A stretch of 61,689 nt of DNA, from the NCBI GenBank assembly GCA_965216965.1, contig CBDCGX010000006.1:1-61689 (forward strand). The letters are read 5' to 3'. The notes beneath the pieces are model-generated. The model ran no database searches. It was not told the DNA's origin and worked only from the letters and a program-made list of their open reading frames with translations. Positions 46,070 through 55,397 of this stretch are shown here, one piece after another (position 1 is the first letter of the stretch; each line of letters opens with the position of its first letter). A program made the translations under genes and the position numbers. Source of the DNA: CBDAKK01 sp965216965 (GTDB lineage: Bacteria > Spirochaetota > Spirochaetia > WTKD01 > G963693115).

Positions 46070-46498
46070 ATGGAACATGAAAATAAAGATACATTACGTG
46101 AGGAACTTGAACAATTTCAAGCAGAGAAAGAATACATTAGAAATATTGTAGGACAAATAGGTGGAAAAAATTCATCGCGAAAAGAACATATAATAAACAC
46201 GATATTTATTGTTGCTGTATTCTCTCTTTTTATGCTTGATATTATTCACTATGTGTTTAATATAAATTTTTTCATTTCTCCTGCTAATTCACTTGAAATT
46301 GCCATGCTTTTAATATCTATGAAAATTATATGGATGATGTATAAAAGCTCTAAAGTTGAGCATTTTCAATTCTGGGTTCTGAGTTCAATTGAATTCAGGC
46401 TAAACGATATCTCTTCTCGTATAAAGAAAATAGAAAAAACACTCATCAAAAGTGATCCTCCCTCACATACTACCTCAAAAAACAATAAAAGATTATAA
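46070..46498 (+). CDS. Small membrane protein with coiled-coil ends
   Basis: It has 142 residues. N-terminal charged coiled coil (LREELEQFQAEKEYIRNIVGQIG), two transmembrane helices (about 46-66 and 75-95), and a C-terminal amphipathic helix (RLNDISSRIKKIEKTLI). GAGGTACATAT precedes the ATG, which is chosen over an upstream in-frame start at 46040. Family not recognised. Its 3' end overlaps the convergent nnrD by 6 bp. Topology places both ends in the cytoplasm. Confidence 0.6.
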   Translation: MEHENKDTLREELEQFQAEKEYIRNIVGQIGGKNSSRKEHIINTIFIVAVFSLFMLDIIHYVFNINFFISPANSLEIAMLLISMKIIWMMYKSSKVEHFQFWVLSSIEFRLNDISSRIKKIEKTLIKSDPPSHTTSKNNKRL

Positions 46499-48061
46499 CC
46501 TCTTAGAAAGAGATGAAATCGCCTGCACTATATCTTCTGCATTTGCCGTAGTGTGCATACGAGATAAGTATTTTCCCGATTCTGCATGTATAAGCACACC
46601 AAGTGCAGCGGCTTTCTGGAAATTTTCCTGCATGTGCATAAAAGATATCTTTTTATTTTCCCTAGAAAACTTTGATTGAGTATGAGCTACTATACTACCA
46701 ATAAGTCCTGCCAATACATCTCCACTTCCTGCCGTTGCTAATAATGGGGTTTGACCATCAATTATAAAAGAAATAGAATCTCTTCCACAACTTATGTATG
46801 TCACCGAATTTTTCGCTATCACAATATTTTTATAATACGAAGCCACATCATCTGCCATAGCAAAAAATCTATTTTTTCCACCATCACTTTTCTCACATGC
46901 AGGCATGTTTTTCCATAAATCCTGCAATTCTCCTACATGAGGAGTAAATAATGTATGATGTTTTTTCACTTTTTTTTGATCACGCTCATCTGCAGAAGCG
47001 CATATTCTTAATGCATCAGCATCAAAAACGGTTACCTTATTATAGGAAAGTATTTTTAGTATATCGCCTATTAAATGCTTTCCCCATCCACATCCCACAA
47101 CAAAAGAATGGATCTTCTGAATGCTTTTCTCTAATACTTCAAAAGAGCTATGAATTATTGCAGAAGGACAAGCCCTTGATATGCTATCTTTGATAGAATC
47201 GTTCACAAGTCCATACACAAGTCCCGCATATCCCTTTGATGCAGCACGAAGTGCAAGAATTGCTGCACCGTAGCTTTCTTCGTTTCCAACTGCAAGCGCA
47301 ACCACACCTCTCTCATGCTTATATGTATTAGGAGAAAATATAGGTTCCATTACTTCTATATCTGATAATTCCAAAAGAAATGAATTTGTACTCTTCAAAA
47401 GCTCCTCATATACTTGCGGAGGAAATGCGGGATTTACGTCTACAATTGTTCCCGAATACTCTCTATATTGAGGGTGATACATTGAGAACTTACGCGATCC
47501 CATTGAAACAGTTATATCTGCTTTTACGATAGGCGCCATATCAATATATGATTCTGGCAACCCACTTGGAACATCAACGCTTATTACTGTTGCTTTACTT
47601 TTATTGATTGCATATATAATGACAGGATGTTTGTACTTTACAGATAAGCCTACTCCAGTAATCCCATCAATAATATAATCATTTTTTGTAAGACGAGATA
47701 TTTTCTGCATAAACGATGCACATTTCATGTATATAGGAACCCCTAGAGCTTTGAGTATTTCATATTGAATCTTTGAAAGTTTACTTTTAGGGCGTGTGAG
47801 AAAGTACACTTCAACAGAATATCCTTTATAAAATGCTTCTCTTATAAGCACCTGTGCATCTCCGCCGTTATTTCCACTCCCACATACGGCAATTATCTTG
47901 CACATTTTTCTCGCTATAGATTTTATAGATATGTCAGAAAAAAGAACATCAGCACATTGAATTCCTGCCTGCTCCATAAGAATTGTCGAAGGAATATTAT
48001 ATTTTTTTTGGGATACTGTATCTATATATTGTGCCTTTGAAAAAGATATAAGTGGCTTCAT
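46493..48061 (-). CDS. nnrD: Bifunctional NAD(P)H-hydrate epimerase and dehydratase
   Basis: Repairs NADHX/NADPHX. It has 522 residues. N-terminal epimerase (YjeF_N): PSTILMEQAGIQCADVL, VCGSGNNGGDAQVLIREAF and DGITGVGL. C-terminal dehydratase (carbohydrate-kinase fold): GVVALAVGNEESYGAAILALRAA, VVGCGWG, VFDADALRI and TAGSGDVLAGLIGS (catalytic-loop motif). Both halves complete. The ATP/ADP dependence cannot be told from sequence. Overlaps the plus-strand membrane protein at its end. Confidence 0.93.
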   Translation of the reverse strand: MKPLISFSKAQYIDTVSQKKYNIPSTILMEQAGIQCADVLFSDISIKSIARKMCKIIAVCGSGNNGGDAQVLIREAFYKGYSVEVYFLTRPKSKLSKIQYEILKALGVPIYMKCASFMQKISRLTKNDYIIDGITGVGLSVKYKHPVIIYAINKSKATVISVDVPSGLPESYIDMAPIVKADITVSMGSRKFSMYHPQYREYSGTIVDVNPAFPPQVYEELLKSTNSFLLELSDIEVMEPIFSPNTYKHERGVVALAVGNEESYGAAILALRAASKGYAGLVYGLVNDSIKDSISRACPSAIIHSSFEVLEKSIQKIHSFVVGCGWGKHLIGDILKILSYNKVTVFDADALRICASADERDQKKVKKHHTLFTPHVGELQDLWKNMPACEKSDGGKNRFFAMADDVASYYKNIVIAKNSVTYISCGRDSISFIIDGQTPLLATAGSGDVLAGLIGSIVAHTQSKFSRENKKISFMHMQENFQKAAALGVLIHAESGKYLSRMHTTANAEDIVQAISSLSKRL

Positions 48062-48130
48062 GATTTTCTAATACTATATAAAACTATAATAGCCTAAATT
48101 GTGTTTTATTGTAACTTCTTTTTTTCTTTA

Positions 48131-49309
48131 TTAATACGCAGCAGAAAATGAACTCAAGTTCCACCAAAACACGTCAACTCTTTCATCTCCCACAAAATAC
48201 GCTCCTAATTTTCCAGAACTATTGAGTGTAGCCTCATATGAGATATAATCATCTAGTGGAAAAAATAAATTATAGTGCCGCAGTTCTTTCCCTTCTTGAG
48301 ATGCAAGCACTACAGAAAAATATTGCTTTTGCTCTTCTGATACTTCCACCCCCAAAAACACCATATTCCCATTATTCATGACTTTTCGCAAAACATGAGA
48401 ACTACTTATAGACGGTATATCAATCATTTTGCTATATTTTCTACTTATTGTATTAAAAGCATACACTATTGTACGCCTAAATTGTACTTGCTGAACATTT
48501 TCCCCTTTTCCCTCATCCGATATAAGATTGTAATAATTAATATGTACATATACTATTTCTCTATTAGGACTCGGCACTATAGCAATAGGTATGGCCTTTA
48601 TCTTTGTGCTTTTTGCAATACTTTCTTTATATCTTTCTTGGGGATATACAGGGAATCTTCCATCTTTAAAAAAAACACTTTTCACCATATATCCCTTTTT
48701 ATCAAAGAAATAAAGAGTACTACTTGTTTCATCTTTGTTAAGAACGACAATTTGTGAATTATTGCGAATAAAAATATTTTTAACAGACAAGAAATTAAAT
48801 TGTTCTTTTCCTATTCTTCCAAGAATTTTTTTCATTTCATTATTTTCATATATTAAAAGTTGAACCACAGCATAATCAGTCGTATTAAACTTTGCCTCCG
48901 AAATAAGTGTGTTAGAAAATATTATTTTCCCTGAAGCATCGGAAACTATTTCTCCAACAAGTCCTATAGGATAAGAGTAATAGGGAATACCCTTTGTGGA
49001 ATATTGTAATATATTTCCATATGAGGGTTCATATGATGGAGCAATAAAGTTAATAAGTAATCCTGTCGATGAAAAAACCATTATTCTGTTCGTATTTCCT
49101 ATATAAAACACTCCATTTCTCATAAAGAATGAACTTCTGTATGGAACAGAACTACTTTTCCACACTTTAAACTCTCCAGGGAGCACCCCTAAGGGTATGC
49201 TAAAAAGATACTCAGCTTCTATTTGATGGGATCGCAAAGCACATGATTGCATGAACATCATAGAATATAGTAAGAAAATAAGAAAAGCACTACTTCGAAT
49301 ATAAACCAT
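48131..49309 (-). CDS. Lipoprotein, beta-propeller-like
   Basis: It has 392 residues with a lipobox in FMQSC (about residues 19-23). The mature protein repeats blade-like beta strands ending in aromatic or Asn residues (GVFYIGNTNRIMVFSSTGLLINF, SQIVVLNKDETSSTLYFFDKKG). Similar lipoproteins lie near secA in other spirochaetes, but no catalytic motif is visible. Divergent from secA over 55 bp. Confidence 0.7.
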   Translation of the reverse strand: MVYIRSSAFLIFLLYSMMFMQSCALRSHQIEAEYLFSIPLGVLPGEFKVWKSSSVPYRSSFFMRNGVFYIGNTNRIMVFSSTGLLINFIAPSYEPSYGNILQYSTKGIPYYSYPIGLVGEIVSDASGKIIFSNTLISEAKFNTTDYAVVQLLIYENNEMKKILGRIGKEQFNFLSVKNIFIRNNSQIVVLNKDETSSTLYFFDKKGYMVKSVFFKDGRFPVYPQERYKESIAKSTKIKAIPIAIVPSPNREIVYVHINYYNLISDEGKGENVQQVQFRRTIVYAFNTISRKYSKMIDIPSISSSHVLRKVMNNGNMVFLGVEVSEEQKQYFSVVLASQEGKELRHYNLFFPLDDYISYEATLNSSGKLGAYFVGDERVDVFWWNLSSFSAAY

Positions 49310-49364
49310 ATTTCTTTTATTAACTATTTAATATACTAACAGAAAAAAGTATACTTATTATAGT

Positions 49365-52070
49365 ATGTTATCATTTCTGTTTAGAAGAAAATCTTCTATT
49401 CCTACAAAAAGCTTCAATGAAATAAAAAGCCTAAGTAAAATGCTACAAAAAATAAATTCACTTGAAGAATGGGCACGCAATCTCAAAAAAGAAGATTATA
49501 TAAAACAAACTCATATTTTTATTAACGCGTATAAAAACAATACTTCAATACATGCCATGCTTCCAAAAGCATTTGCTCTTGTGCGTGAAGCAGCACGTCG
49601 CACCTTGGGAGAGCGAATGTTTGATGCTCAGATATTGGGAGGAATTATACTTCACCAAGGTCGAATCTCCGAAATGAAAACTGGAGAAGGAAAAACACTC
49701 ACATCTACAACTGCAGCTTATCTTAACTCACTTACAGAACAATCTGTGCATATCGTAACCGTTAATGATTATCTCGCAAAAAGAGATGCACTTTGGATGA
49801 ACCCCGTATTTGAATATCTTGGAAGAAGTGTTGGATATGTAATCTCCGAACAAGACAATACAATTCGTAAAGACATGTATCAAAAAAACATTGTGTACGC
49901 AACAAATAATGAATTAGGGTTTGACTATCTAAGAGATAACCTGAGACACAACAAAGAAGCAATGTGCTCCACTGGCTATAACTTTTGTATTATAGATGAA
50001 ATTGATTCTGTACTTATAGATGAAGCACGCACTCCGCTTATAATATCGGGACCATCCATAGATGACACACAAAAATATGTGCATTCAAATTCCATCATAT
50101 CTTTTTTAAATGAATGTAAAAAAATTGAAGAGACTAACGAATATCCCGAAGAAGAGAAAGATCTTGAAGGAGATTATAAGCTTAATTTCAAAAACAAATC
50201 ACTATCGTTTACTCCTTATGGAATAAAAAAAATCGAATCAGTTTTACAAAAAAAAGGCTACATAAAAGGCAATTTAGATAATTTAGAAAATTTTGAATAT
50301 ACCCATTATGTAACTCAATCACTAAAAGCTCATAAGCTTTTTGTAAAAGATGTAGATTATATTGTTCAAGATAATAAAGTCGAAATTGTAGATGAATTTA
50401 CCGGGCGTGTCCTTCATGGTCGTCGTTATTCCGATGGACTCCACCAAGCAATAGAAGCAAAAGAAAACATTAAAATTGCGCAACAAAACAAAACGCTCGC
50501 ATCTATTACATTTCAAAATTTTTTCAAAATGTATTCAAAACTTTCGGGAATGACAGGTACTGCTGCTACTGAAGAAAAAGAATTTTTGAAAATTTATGGG
50601 CTTGACGTTGTTGAAATTCCTACTAATAGACCTATTATACGAGATGATAAAAACGACCTCATATTTGTTAGCAAAGCTACGAAAATAAATGCTATAGTTA
50701 AAGAAATTAGTCGTGTTCACCAAAAAGGGCAACCTATCCTCATTGGAACCGCATCTATTGAAAGCTCAGAAGAACTGGAAAAAGTACTTAAAAGACATAA
50801 TATACCTTGCAACGTACTCAATGCAAAAAACCACGAAAGAGAAGCTTTTATCATAGCAGAAGCAGGTAAAGAAGGGAGTATCACCATTGCTACCAATATG
50901 GCAGGACGAGGCACTGATATTAAACTTGGAGGACAATTGCAAATAAGCAATGAGGATGAACCACACGCACAAGAAGAAGCATTAAAAAAATGGAGAAAAA
51001 ACTATAAAAAAGTTAAAACACTTGGCGGGCTTTATATTCTAGGAACCGAAAGACACGAATCACGACGAATTGATAACCAATTACGAGGACGAAGTGGAAG
51101 ACAAGGAGATCCCGGAGAATCTCTTTTTTATCTCTCGCTTGATGACCAACTTATGCAATTGTTTGGGCGAGGAATTGGAAGACTGCGCAATCTTATGCTC
51201 AAAACGATGGATGAAGATGAACCTCTTTACCATCCTATTATAACACGCACCATGGAACGCGCACAAAAAAATGTTGAAGAACGAAATTTTGAAATACGAA
51301 AACATCTTTTAGAATTTGACTCCATCCTCAATGAGCAAAGAAATATACTCTACAAGCAACGCGAAAACATTCTCTGTTCTGACAATTTACTAAACAGGCT
51401 TGAAAAAAACATAGAACATATTATTACAAACACCGCTGAGACCATTAAAAATGATGACCACGCTTTATCGGAAGAAATAATTTCAATTGCACAAGAAAAA
51501 TTTTTATTCCAAGAACACATACCAAAACCAATAGTTCCCCAAGATCTTATTACATTGCTTAAAGAAAACATTAAGAAAAAAGCTCAGCTTACTGGAGGAG
51601 AAATATTTAATGAGATTATTCGAACAGAATACTTGCATCTCATAGATTCTCGCTGGCAAGATCACATTAATAGCCTTGAAGACCTAAGACAAGCCGTATA
51701 TCTTAGAAGTTACGCTCAAAAAAACCCTCTACTTGAATATAAATTAGAAGGGTTTGAGCTCTTTGACGAAATGTTGGAAAATATAGTATTGGGAATACTA
51801 CGTTCTATAATAGGACTCCGCATAGACCCTATACAAGCAGAAAAAGAGCATATACAGAGTAATAATGCAAATTATACAAACCAACATAAAAACTTTTCTC
51901 TTCTCAATGAAACTAAAGGATCCTTACAACCTCAGCAGCATATAGCCCATAATAATGAGCACATAGATAATGTTCAAATAATACGTTCTTCTAAAAAAGT
52001 AGGTCGAAATTCTCCCTGTCCTTGTGGAAGTGAAAAGAAATACAAACACTGTTGTGGAAAATCCTCATGA
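49365..52070 (+). CDS. secA: Preprotein translocase ATPase SecA
   Basis: Motor that drives export through SecYEG. It has 901 residues: MKTGEGKTLTSTTAAYLNSL (Walker A region), VDEFTGRVLHGRRYSDGLHQAIEAKE, ATNMAGRGTDIKL, LRGRSGRQGDPGES, helical wing and scaffold regions with WQDHINSLEDLRQAVYLRSYAQKNPLLEY, and a C-terminal zinc motif CPCGSEKKYKHCCG. Complete and normal length. Transcription is divergent from the lipoprotein and convergent with the M23 peptidase. Confidence 0.98.
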   Translation: MLSFLFRRKSSIPTKSFNEIKSLSKMLQKINSLEEWARNLKKEDYIKQTHIFINAYKNNTSIHAMLPKAFALVREAARRTLGERMFDAQILGGIILHQGRISEMKTGEGKTLTSTTAAYLNSLTEQSVHIVTVNDYLAKRDALWMNPVFEYLGRSVGYVISEQDNTIRKDMYQKNIVYATNNELGFDYLRDNLRHNKEAMCSTGYNFCIIDEIDSVLIDEARTPLIISGPSIDDTQKYVHSNSIISFLNECKKIEETNEYPEEEKDLEGDYKLNFKNKSLSFTPYGIKKIESVLQKKGYIKGNLDNLENFEYTHYVTQSLKAHKLFVKDVDYIVQDNKVEIVDEFTGRVLHGRRYSDGLHQAIEAKENIKIAQQNKTLASITFQNFFKMYSKLSGMTGTAATEEKEFLKIYGLDVVEIPTNRPIIRDDKNDLIFVSKATKINAIVKEISRVHQKGQPILIGTASIESSEELEKVLKRHNIPCNVLNAKNHEREAFIIAEAGKEGSITIATNMAGRGTDIKLGGQLQISNEDEPHAQEEALKKWRKNYKKVKTLGGLYILGTERHESRRIDNQLRGRSGRQGDPGESLFYLSLDDQLMQLFGRGIGRLRNLMLKTMDEDEPLYHPIITRTMERAQKNVEERNFEIRKHLLEFDSILNEQRNILYKQRENILCSDNLLNRLEKNIEHIITNTAETIKNDDHALSEEIISIAQEKFLFQEHIPKPIVPQDLITLLKENIKKKAQLTGGEIFNEIIRTEYLHLIDSRWQDHINSLEDLRQAVYLRSYAQKNPLLEYKLEGFELFDEMLENIVLGILRSIIGLRIDPIQAEKEHIQSNNANYTNQHKNFSLLNETKGSLQPQQHIAHNNEHIDNVQIIRSSKKVGRNSPCPCGSEKKYKHCCGKSS

Positions 52071-52110
52071 GTAGTTTTTTTACTTTATTTATGTATTGTA
52101 TCCTAAAAAA

Positions 52111-53436
52111 TTATAATCGTATATAGTTTAATGGGTTAACAGTTCTTCCATTTTTAATGATAGTAAAATGCAAATGACTTCCAGTGCTTTCTCCTGTATT
52201 ACCCTCTCTACCGAGAACAGTTCCTCTTTTTAATCGTTCTCCTCTTTTCACAAGAATAGAACTCATATGTCCATATAATGTCTGAAACCCTCTTGCATGT
52301 TTTATAATAACAACTTTTCCAAAAACAGGGTTGTTATCAGAAACATAAATTACGCGTCCGCTCGCAGCTGCTTTTATTGGAGTACCATATGCATTTGCGA
52401 TATCTACTCCAGTATGTAAGGAACGTTTTCCACTAATAGGACTGATTCTATATCCATAATACGAAGTAATATTTCCTCGTATAGGGGCTAAAAACACCGT
52501 ACCAAGCACAAGCCCTCTATCAAATGAATCTAACTTTGCATTAGGGATAAACAGTTTTCTCCCTATTGAGAGATAGGAATTCTTAAGGTTATTTGCATCA
52601 AGTATATTTGTTTGAGATACATTATACTTTTTAGAAATAGACGAAAGCGAATCGCTAGCCTTTACAGTATACAAAAGACCATTTCTATTTGGAATTATAA
52701 ATTTCTGCCCCTCACGAATATATCGTGCATCAGGAATATTGTTCCAACTTATAAGTGTGTCTATATTTAAATCATATCTTGCTGCAACTCCATAAAGAGT
52801 ATCGCCTACTTCAAGGGCATATTCTTGAGTTTTAACAGAAGTATACTTGCTTATAACACCCCAATCTTTTGTTGCTTGAGAATTATTTAGTTTTTTTGCA
52901 AGCTGCTGCGGAGGTGTTTGTAACTGAATGTTTTCTTGTTTGAGATTATTCCATATCTCACTTCTTTGCAAAAAGATAAGGCTATTATTAGACATATTCC
53001 AATAGTATATTCCCAATGTGTATCCCCAAAAAGCAACTACAATACACCAGATATAAAATAACTTTATTTTTGAGAAAAGAAAGATAGTCTTATTTACAGA
53101 TTGTGATATAAAAAGAAAAAAAGAGAGAAAGACATCTCCAAAAGAAAAATCTATCGTTTGAGAAAAGATTCCGTGCTTTTGATCTTTTTCCTTAAAAAAC
53201 AAATTTCCTGTAGGCTTATATTTTTTATCTTTATTCATCTTCCATTCGTACTTATCCTTTTGTGAAGAATTATTTTTATCCTTCACAAATGAAGTATGTG
53301 CTTGTTCATTAAAAATGTCAAAAGACACCCCATAATAAAAAGGAAGATCTGTATATCTTTCTTGAGATTTTTTATCTTTCATTCGCCTAAACGTTCCTCT
53401 AATTAACATCGCTATAAATATAAAATAATTAAGCAC
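52111..53436 (-). CDS. LysM and M23 peptidase, membrane-anchored
   Basis: Cell-wall hydrolase or activator. It has 441 residues: charged N-terminal cytoplasmic part, one TM helix near 125-145, two LysM repeats (QEYALEVGDTLYGVAARY and GLLYTVKASDSLSSISKKY), and a C-terminal M23 domain with zinc ligands in LHTGVDIANAYGTP and SGSHLHFTI. The catalytic set is complete, unlike EnvC/NlpD activators. The long cytoplasmic head is odd; a start at MLIRG (53409) or later would shorten it. Divergent from the transpeptidase gene. Confidence 0.88.
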   Translation of the reverse strand: MLNYFIFIAMLIRGTFRRMKDKKSQERYTDLPFYYGVSFDIFNEQAHTSFVKDKNNSSQKDKYEWKMNKDKKYKPTGNLFFKEKDQKHGIFSQTIDFSFGDVFLSFFLFISQSVNKTIFLFSKIKLFYIWCIVVAFWGYTLGIYYWNMSNNSLIFLQRSEIWNNLKQENIQLQTPPQQLAKKLNNSQATKDWGVISKYTSVKTQEYALEVGDTLYGVAARYDLNIDTLISWNNIPDARYIREGQKFIIPNRNGLLYTVKASDSLSSISKKYNVSQTNILDANNLKNSYLSIGRKLFIPNAKLDSFDRGLVLGTVFLAPIRGNITSYYGYRISPISGKRSLHTGVDIANAYGTPIKAAASGRVIYVSDNNPVFGKVVIIKHARGFQTLYGHMSSILVKRGERLKRGTVLGREGNTGESTGSHLHFTIIKNGRTVNPLNYIRL

Positions 53437-53479
53437 TATTTAATATAATTATCTTTTTCTATATGCCGATATGTAGTTA

Positions 53480-53509
53480 GTGTTATCTTTTACTTTTTGC
53501 TAATAACAC
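53480..53509. repeat. Inverted repeat between two wall genes
   Basis: GTGTTAT (53480-53486) and ATAACAC (53503-53509), 7-bp exact arms with a 16-nt spacer. It sits in the 86-bp divergent region between the M23 peptidase and the transpeptidase, 13 bp before the transpeptidase ATG, and could be an operator or leader hairpin. Confidence 0.4.
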
Positions 53510-53522
53510 ATTATTAAAATAT

Positions 53523-55364
53523 ATGACAAAAATAGTATGGATATTCCTTTTTATTATTATTACAACAATACCTATTTTCACAATAGGAAAGGTGTTTTCA
53601 TTACAAGAAAACAATACAAAAACAATTTCTTCACCAAAAAACCCATCATCTCACTACAAAGAACGTGGAGCTATATATGACCGGAAAGGGAATATTTTGG
53701 CAATGCAAGTCGAAAGTTGGAATCTAGGTCTTAGACTTATAGATACAGATAATCCTCAAGAAGTATTTTCTCTTCTCTCAGAAACACTTAATATCCCACT
53801 AAAAACGATTAAGCAACGTTTAAAAAACCCAGAACAATATGTAAGAATAAAAAAGCTTATTTCAAAAAAAGAGCACGATAAAATACTAATGTTTAAAAAG
53901 CAAGGTAAATTAAAAGGAGTACAAATACATAGCGTGCGATGGAGAACATACCCTGGCATAGATTCTATGGCAAACATAATAGGCTATTTTGGAACAAACG
54001 AAAAAGGGCTTGATGGAATAGAAAAAACTTTTGACAAATATCTTCAGCCTCAAGCAAATGATCTAGGAAATTCTATCTATTTAACAATAGATTCAATATT
54101 GCAAAAAAGTATAGAAGAAATTGTAAAAGAAACATTTATAAAAAGTAAGCCTTCTTTTATCAACACTATACTTATGGATGCAAAAACAGGAGAAATACTT
54201 TCCTTTGTAAGCATTCCTAGTTTTGACCTTAACACATATTACACTTATTCTCAAAAAGAACTCACAAATAGAATAATACAATATAATTACGAACCGGGAA
54301 GTGTGTTTAAAATCTTCACCATTGCAAGTTTACTTGATGCTAACATTATTACTCCTGATTCAATATTTAATGCAAGTGGACCTTGGATTAACAAACAATA
54401 TGGGTTTGCAATACATGATGTGTGGTATCCAGGAACTATAACAACATATGAAATTATAAAGTATTCCAGCAACGTAGGCACGTCACAAGCAGTAAATAAA
54501 ATAAACAAAACCGATTTTTTTACATATCTCAAAAATTTCGGATTTGGAGAAACAACTGGGATATCACTCCCTGGAGAAAGTCAAGGAATCTTTTATTCCC
54601 CCTATTACTGGTCTGCCCGATCTAAACAAACAATTGGTCTTGGGCAAGAAATTGCAATAACCGCAATGCAAATTATAACAGCGGCAACTGCACTTACAAA
54701 TAACGGTAATCTTCTCACACCCCGTTTAATAAAAAAAATAATTTCTCAAAAAGGGAAGACACTATATGCAGAAAAACGAAAAGTAAAACGAAAAGTTATT
54801 TCTGAAAATGTGGCAAAAACAATATTAGATATGATGAAAGGTGCTACTGATACTGGTGGAACCGCACATAGAATGAAAATTGAAGGTATTAATATATCTG
54901 CAAAAACAGGCACAGCCCAAGTTTTTGATACAGAACAAAAACAATATTCAAAAACAAAATTCATAGCATCTACATTAGGAATTATGCCTACCGAAAACCC
55001 CAAAATAATTATCTATGCCGCCATTCATAACCCTACATCAGGAGAAATATATGGAGGGCGCACTACTGCACCCATGATAAAAAAAATGCTTGAATTCATT
55101 CTTCCATATATGGGAATGGTTGGAGACTCCTATCTTAACTCTTACAATACAAATGTAAACATTCCTTTAAAACGGAATGTAACTCTTAAAACTCAAGCTC
55201 GCTATGGCGATTACACAAGAATGAGTAAACGAGAAATATGGACACTCTTTGCAAACAAAGCTATATATCTTTCTATAAAAGGGAATGGACATGTAATAAG
55301 ACAAACTCCTCCCGCAGGAACGCTTATATCAGAAAATCCTACCCTTACTCTATTTCTAGAGTGA
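53523..55364 (+). CDS. FtsI/PBP-type transpeptidase with PASTA-like tail
   Basis: Class B penicillin-binding protein for septal or elongation peptidoglycan. It has 613 residues: TM about 4-24, dimerisation region with RGAIYDRKGNILA, transpeptidase motifs SVFK (near 260), SSN (KYSSNVGTSQ) and KTG in SAKTGTAQVF (near 460). The end, GHVIRQTPPAGTLISENPTLTLFLE, resembles one PASTA repeat. Absence of nearby mraY/mur genes leaves FtsI versus PBP2 open; motif order favours FtsI/SpoVD. Followed 33 bp later by the Maf gene. Confidence 0.92.
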   Translation: MTKIVWIFLFIIITTIPIFTIGKVFSLQENNTKTISSPKNPSSHYKERGAIYDRKGNILAMQVESWNLGLRLIDTDNPQEVFSLLSETLNIPLKTIKQRLKNPEQYVRIKKLISKKEHDKILMFKKQGKLKGVQIHSVRWRTYPGIDSMANIIGYFGTNEKGLDGIEKTFDKYLQPQANDLGNSIYLTIDSILQKSIEEIVKETFIKSKPSFINTILMDAKTGEILSFVSIPSFDLNTYYTYSQKELTNRIIQYNYEPGSVFKIFTIASLLDANIITPDSIFNASGPWINKQYGFAIHDVWYPGTITTYEIIKYSSNVGTSQAVNKINKTDFFTYLKNFGFGETTGISLPGESQGIFYSPYYWSARSKQTIGLGQEIAITAMQIITAATALTNNGNLLTPRLIKKIISQKGKTLYAEKRKVKRKVISENVAKTILDMMKGATDTGGTAHRMKIEGINISAKTGTAQVFDTEQKQYSKTKFIASTLGIMPTENPKIIIYAAIHNPTSGEIYGGRTTAPMIKKMLEFILPYMGMVGDSYLNSYNTNVNIPLKRNVTLKTQARYGDYTRMSKREIWTLFANKAIYLSIKGNGHVIRQTPPAGTLISENPTLTLFLE

Positions 55365-55397
55365 TAAAGAATACATGTTTTTTGTATGTAACATGCT

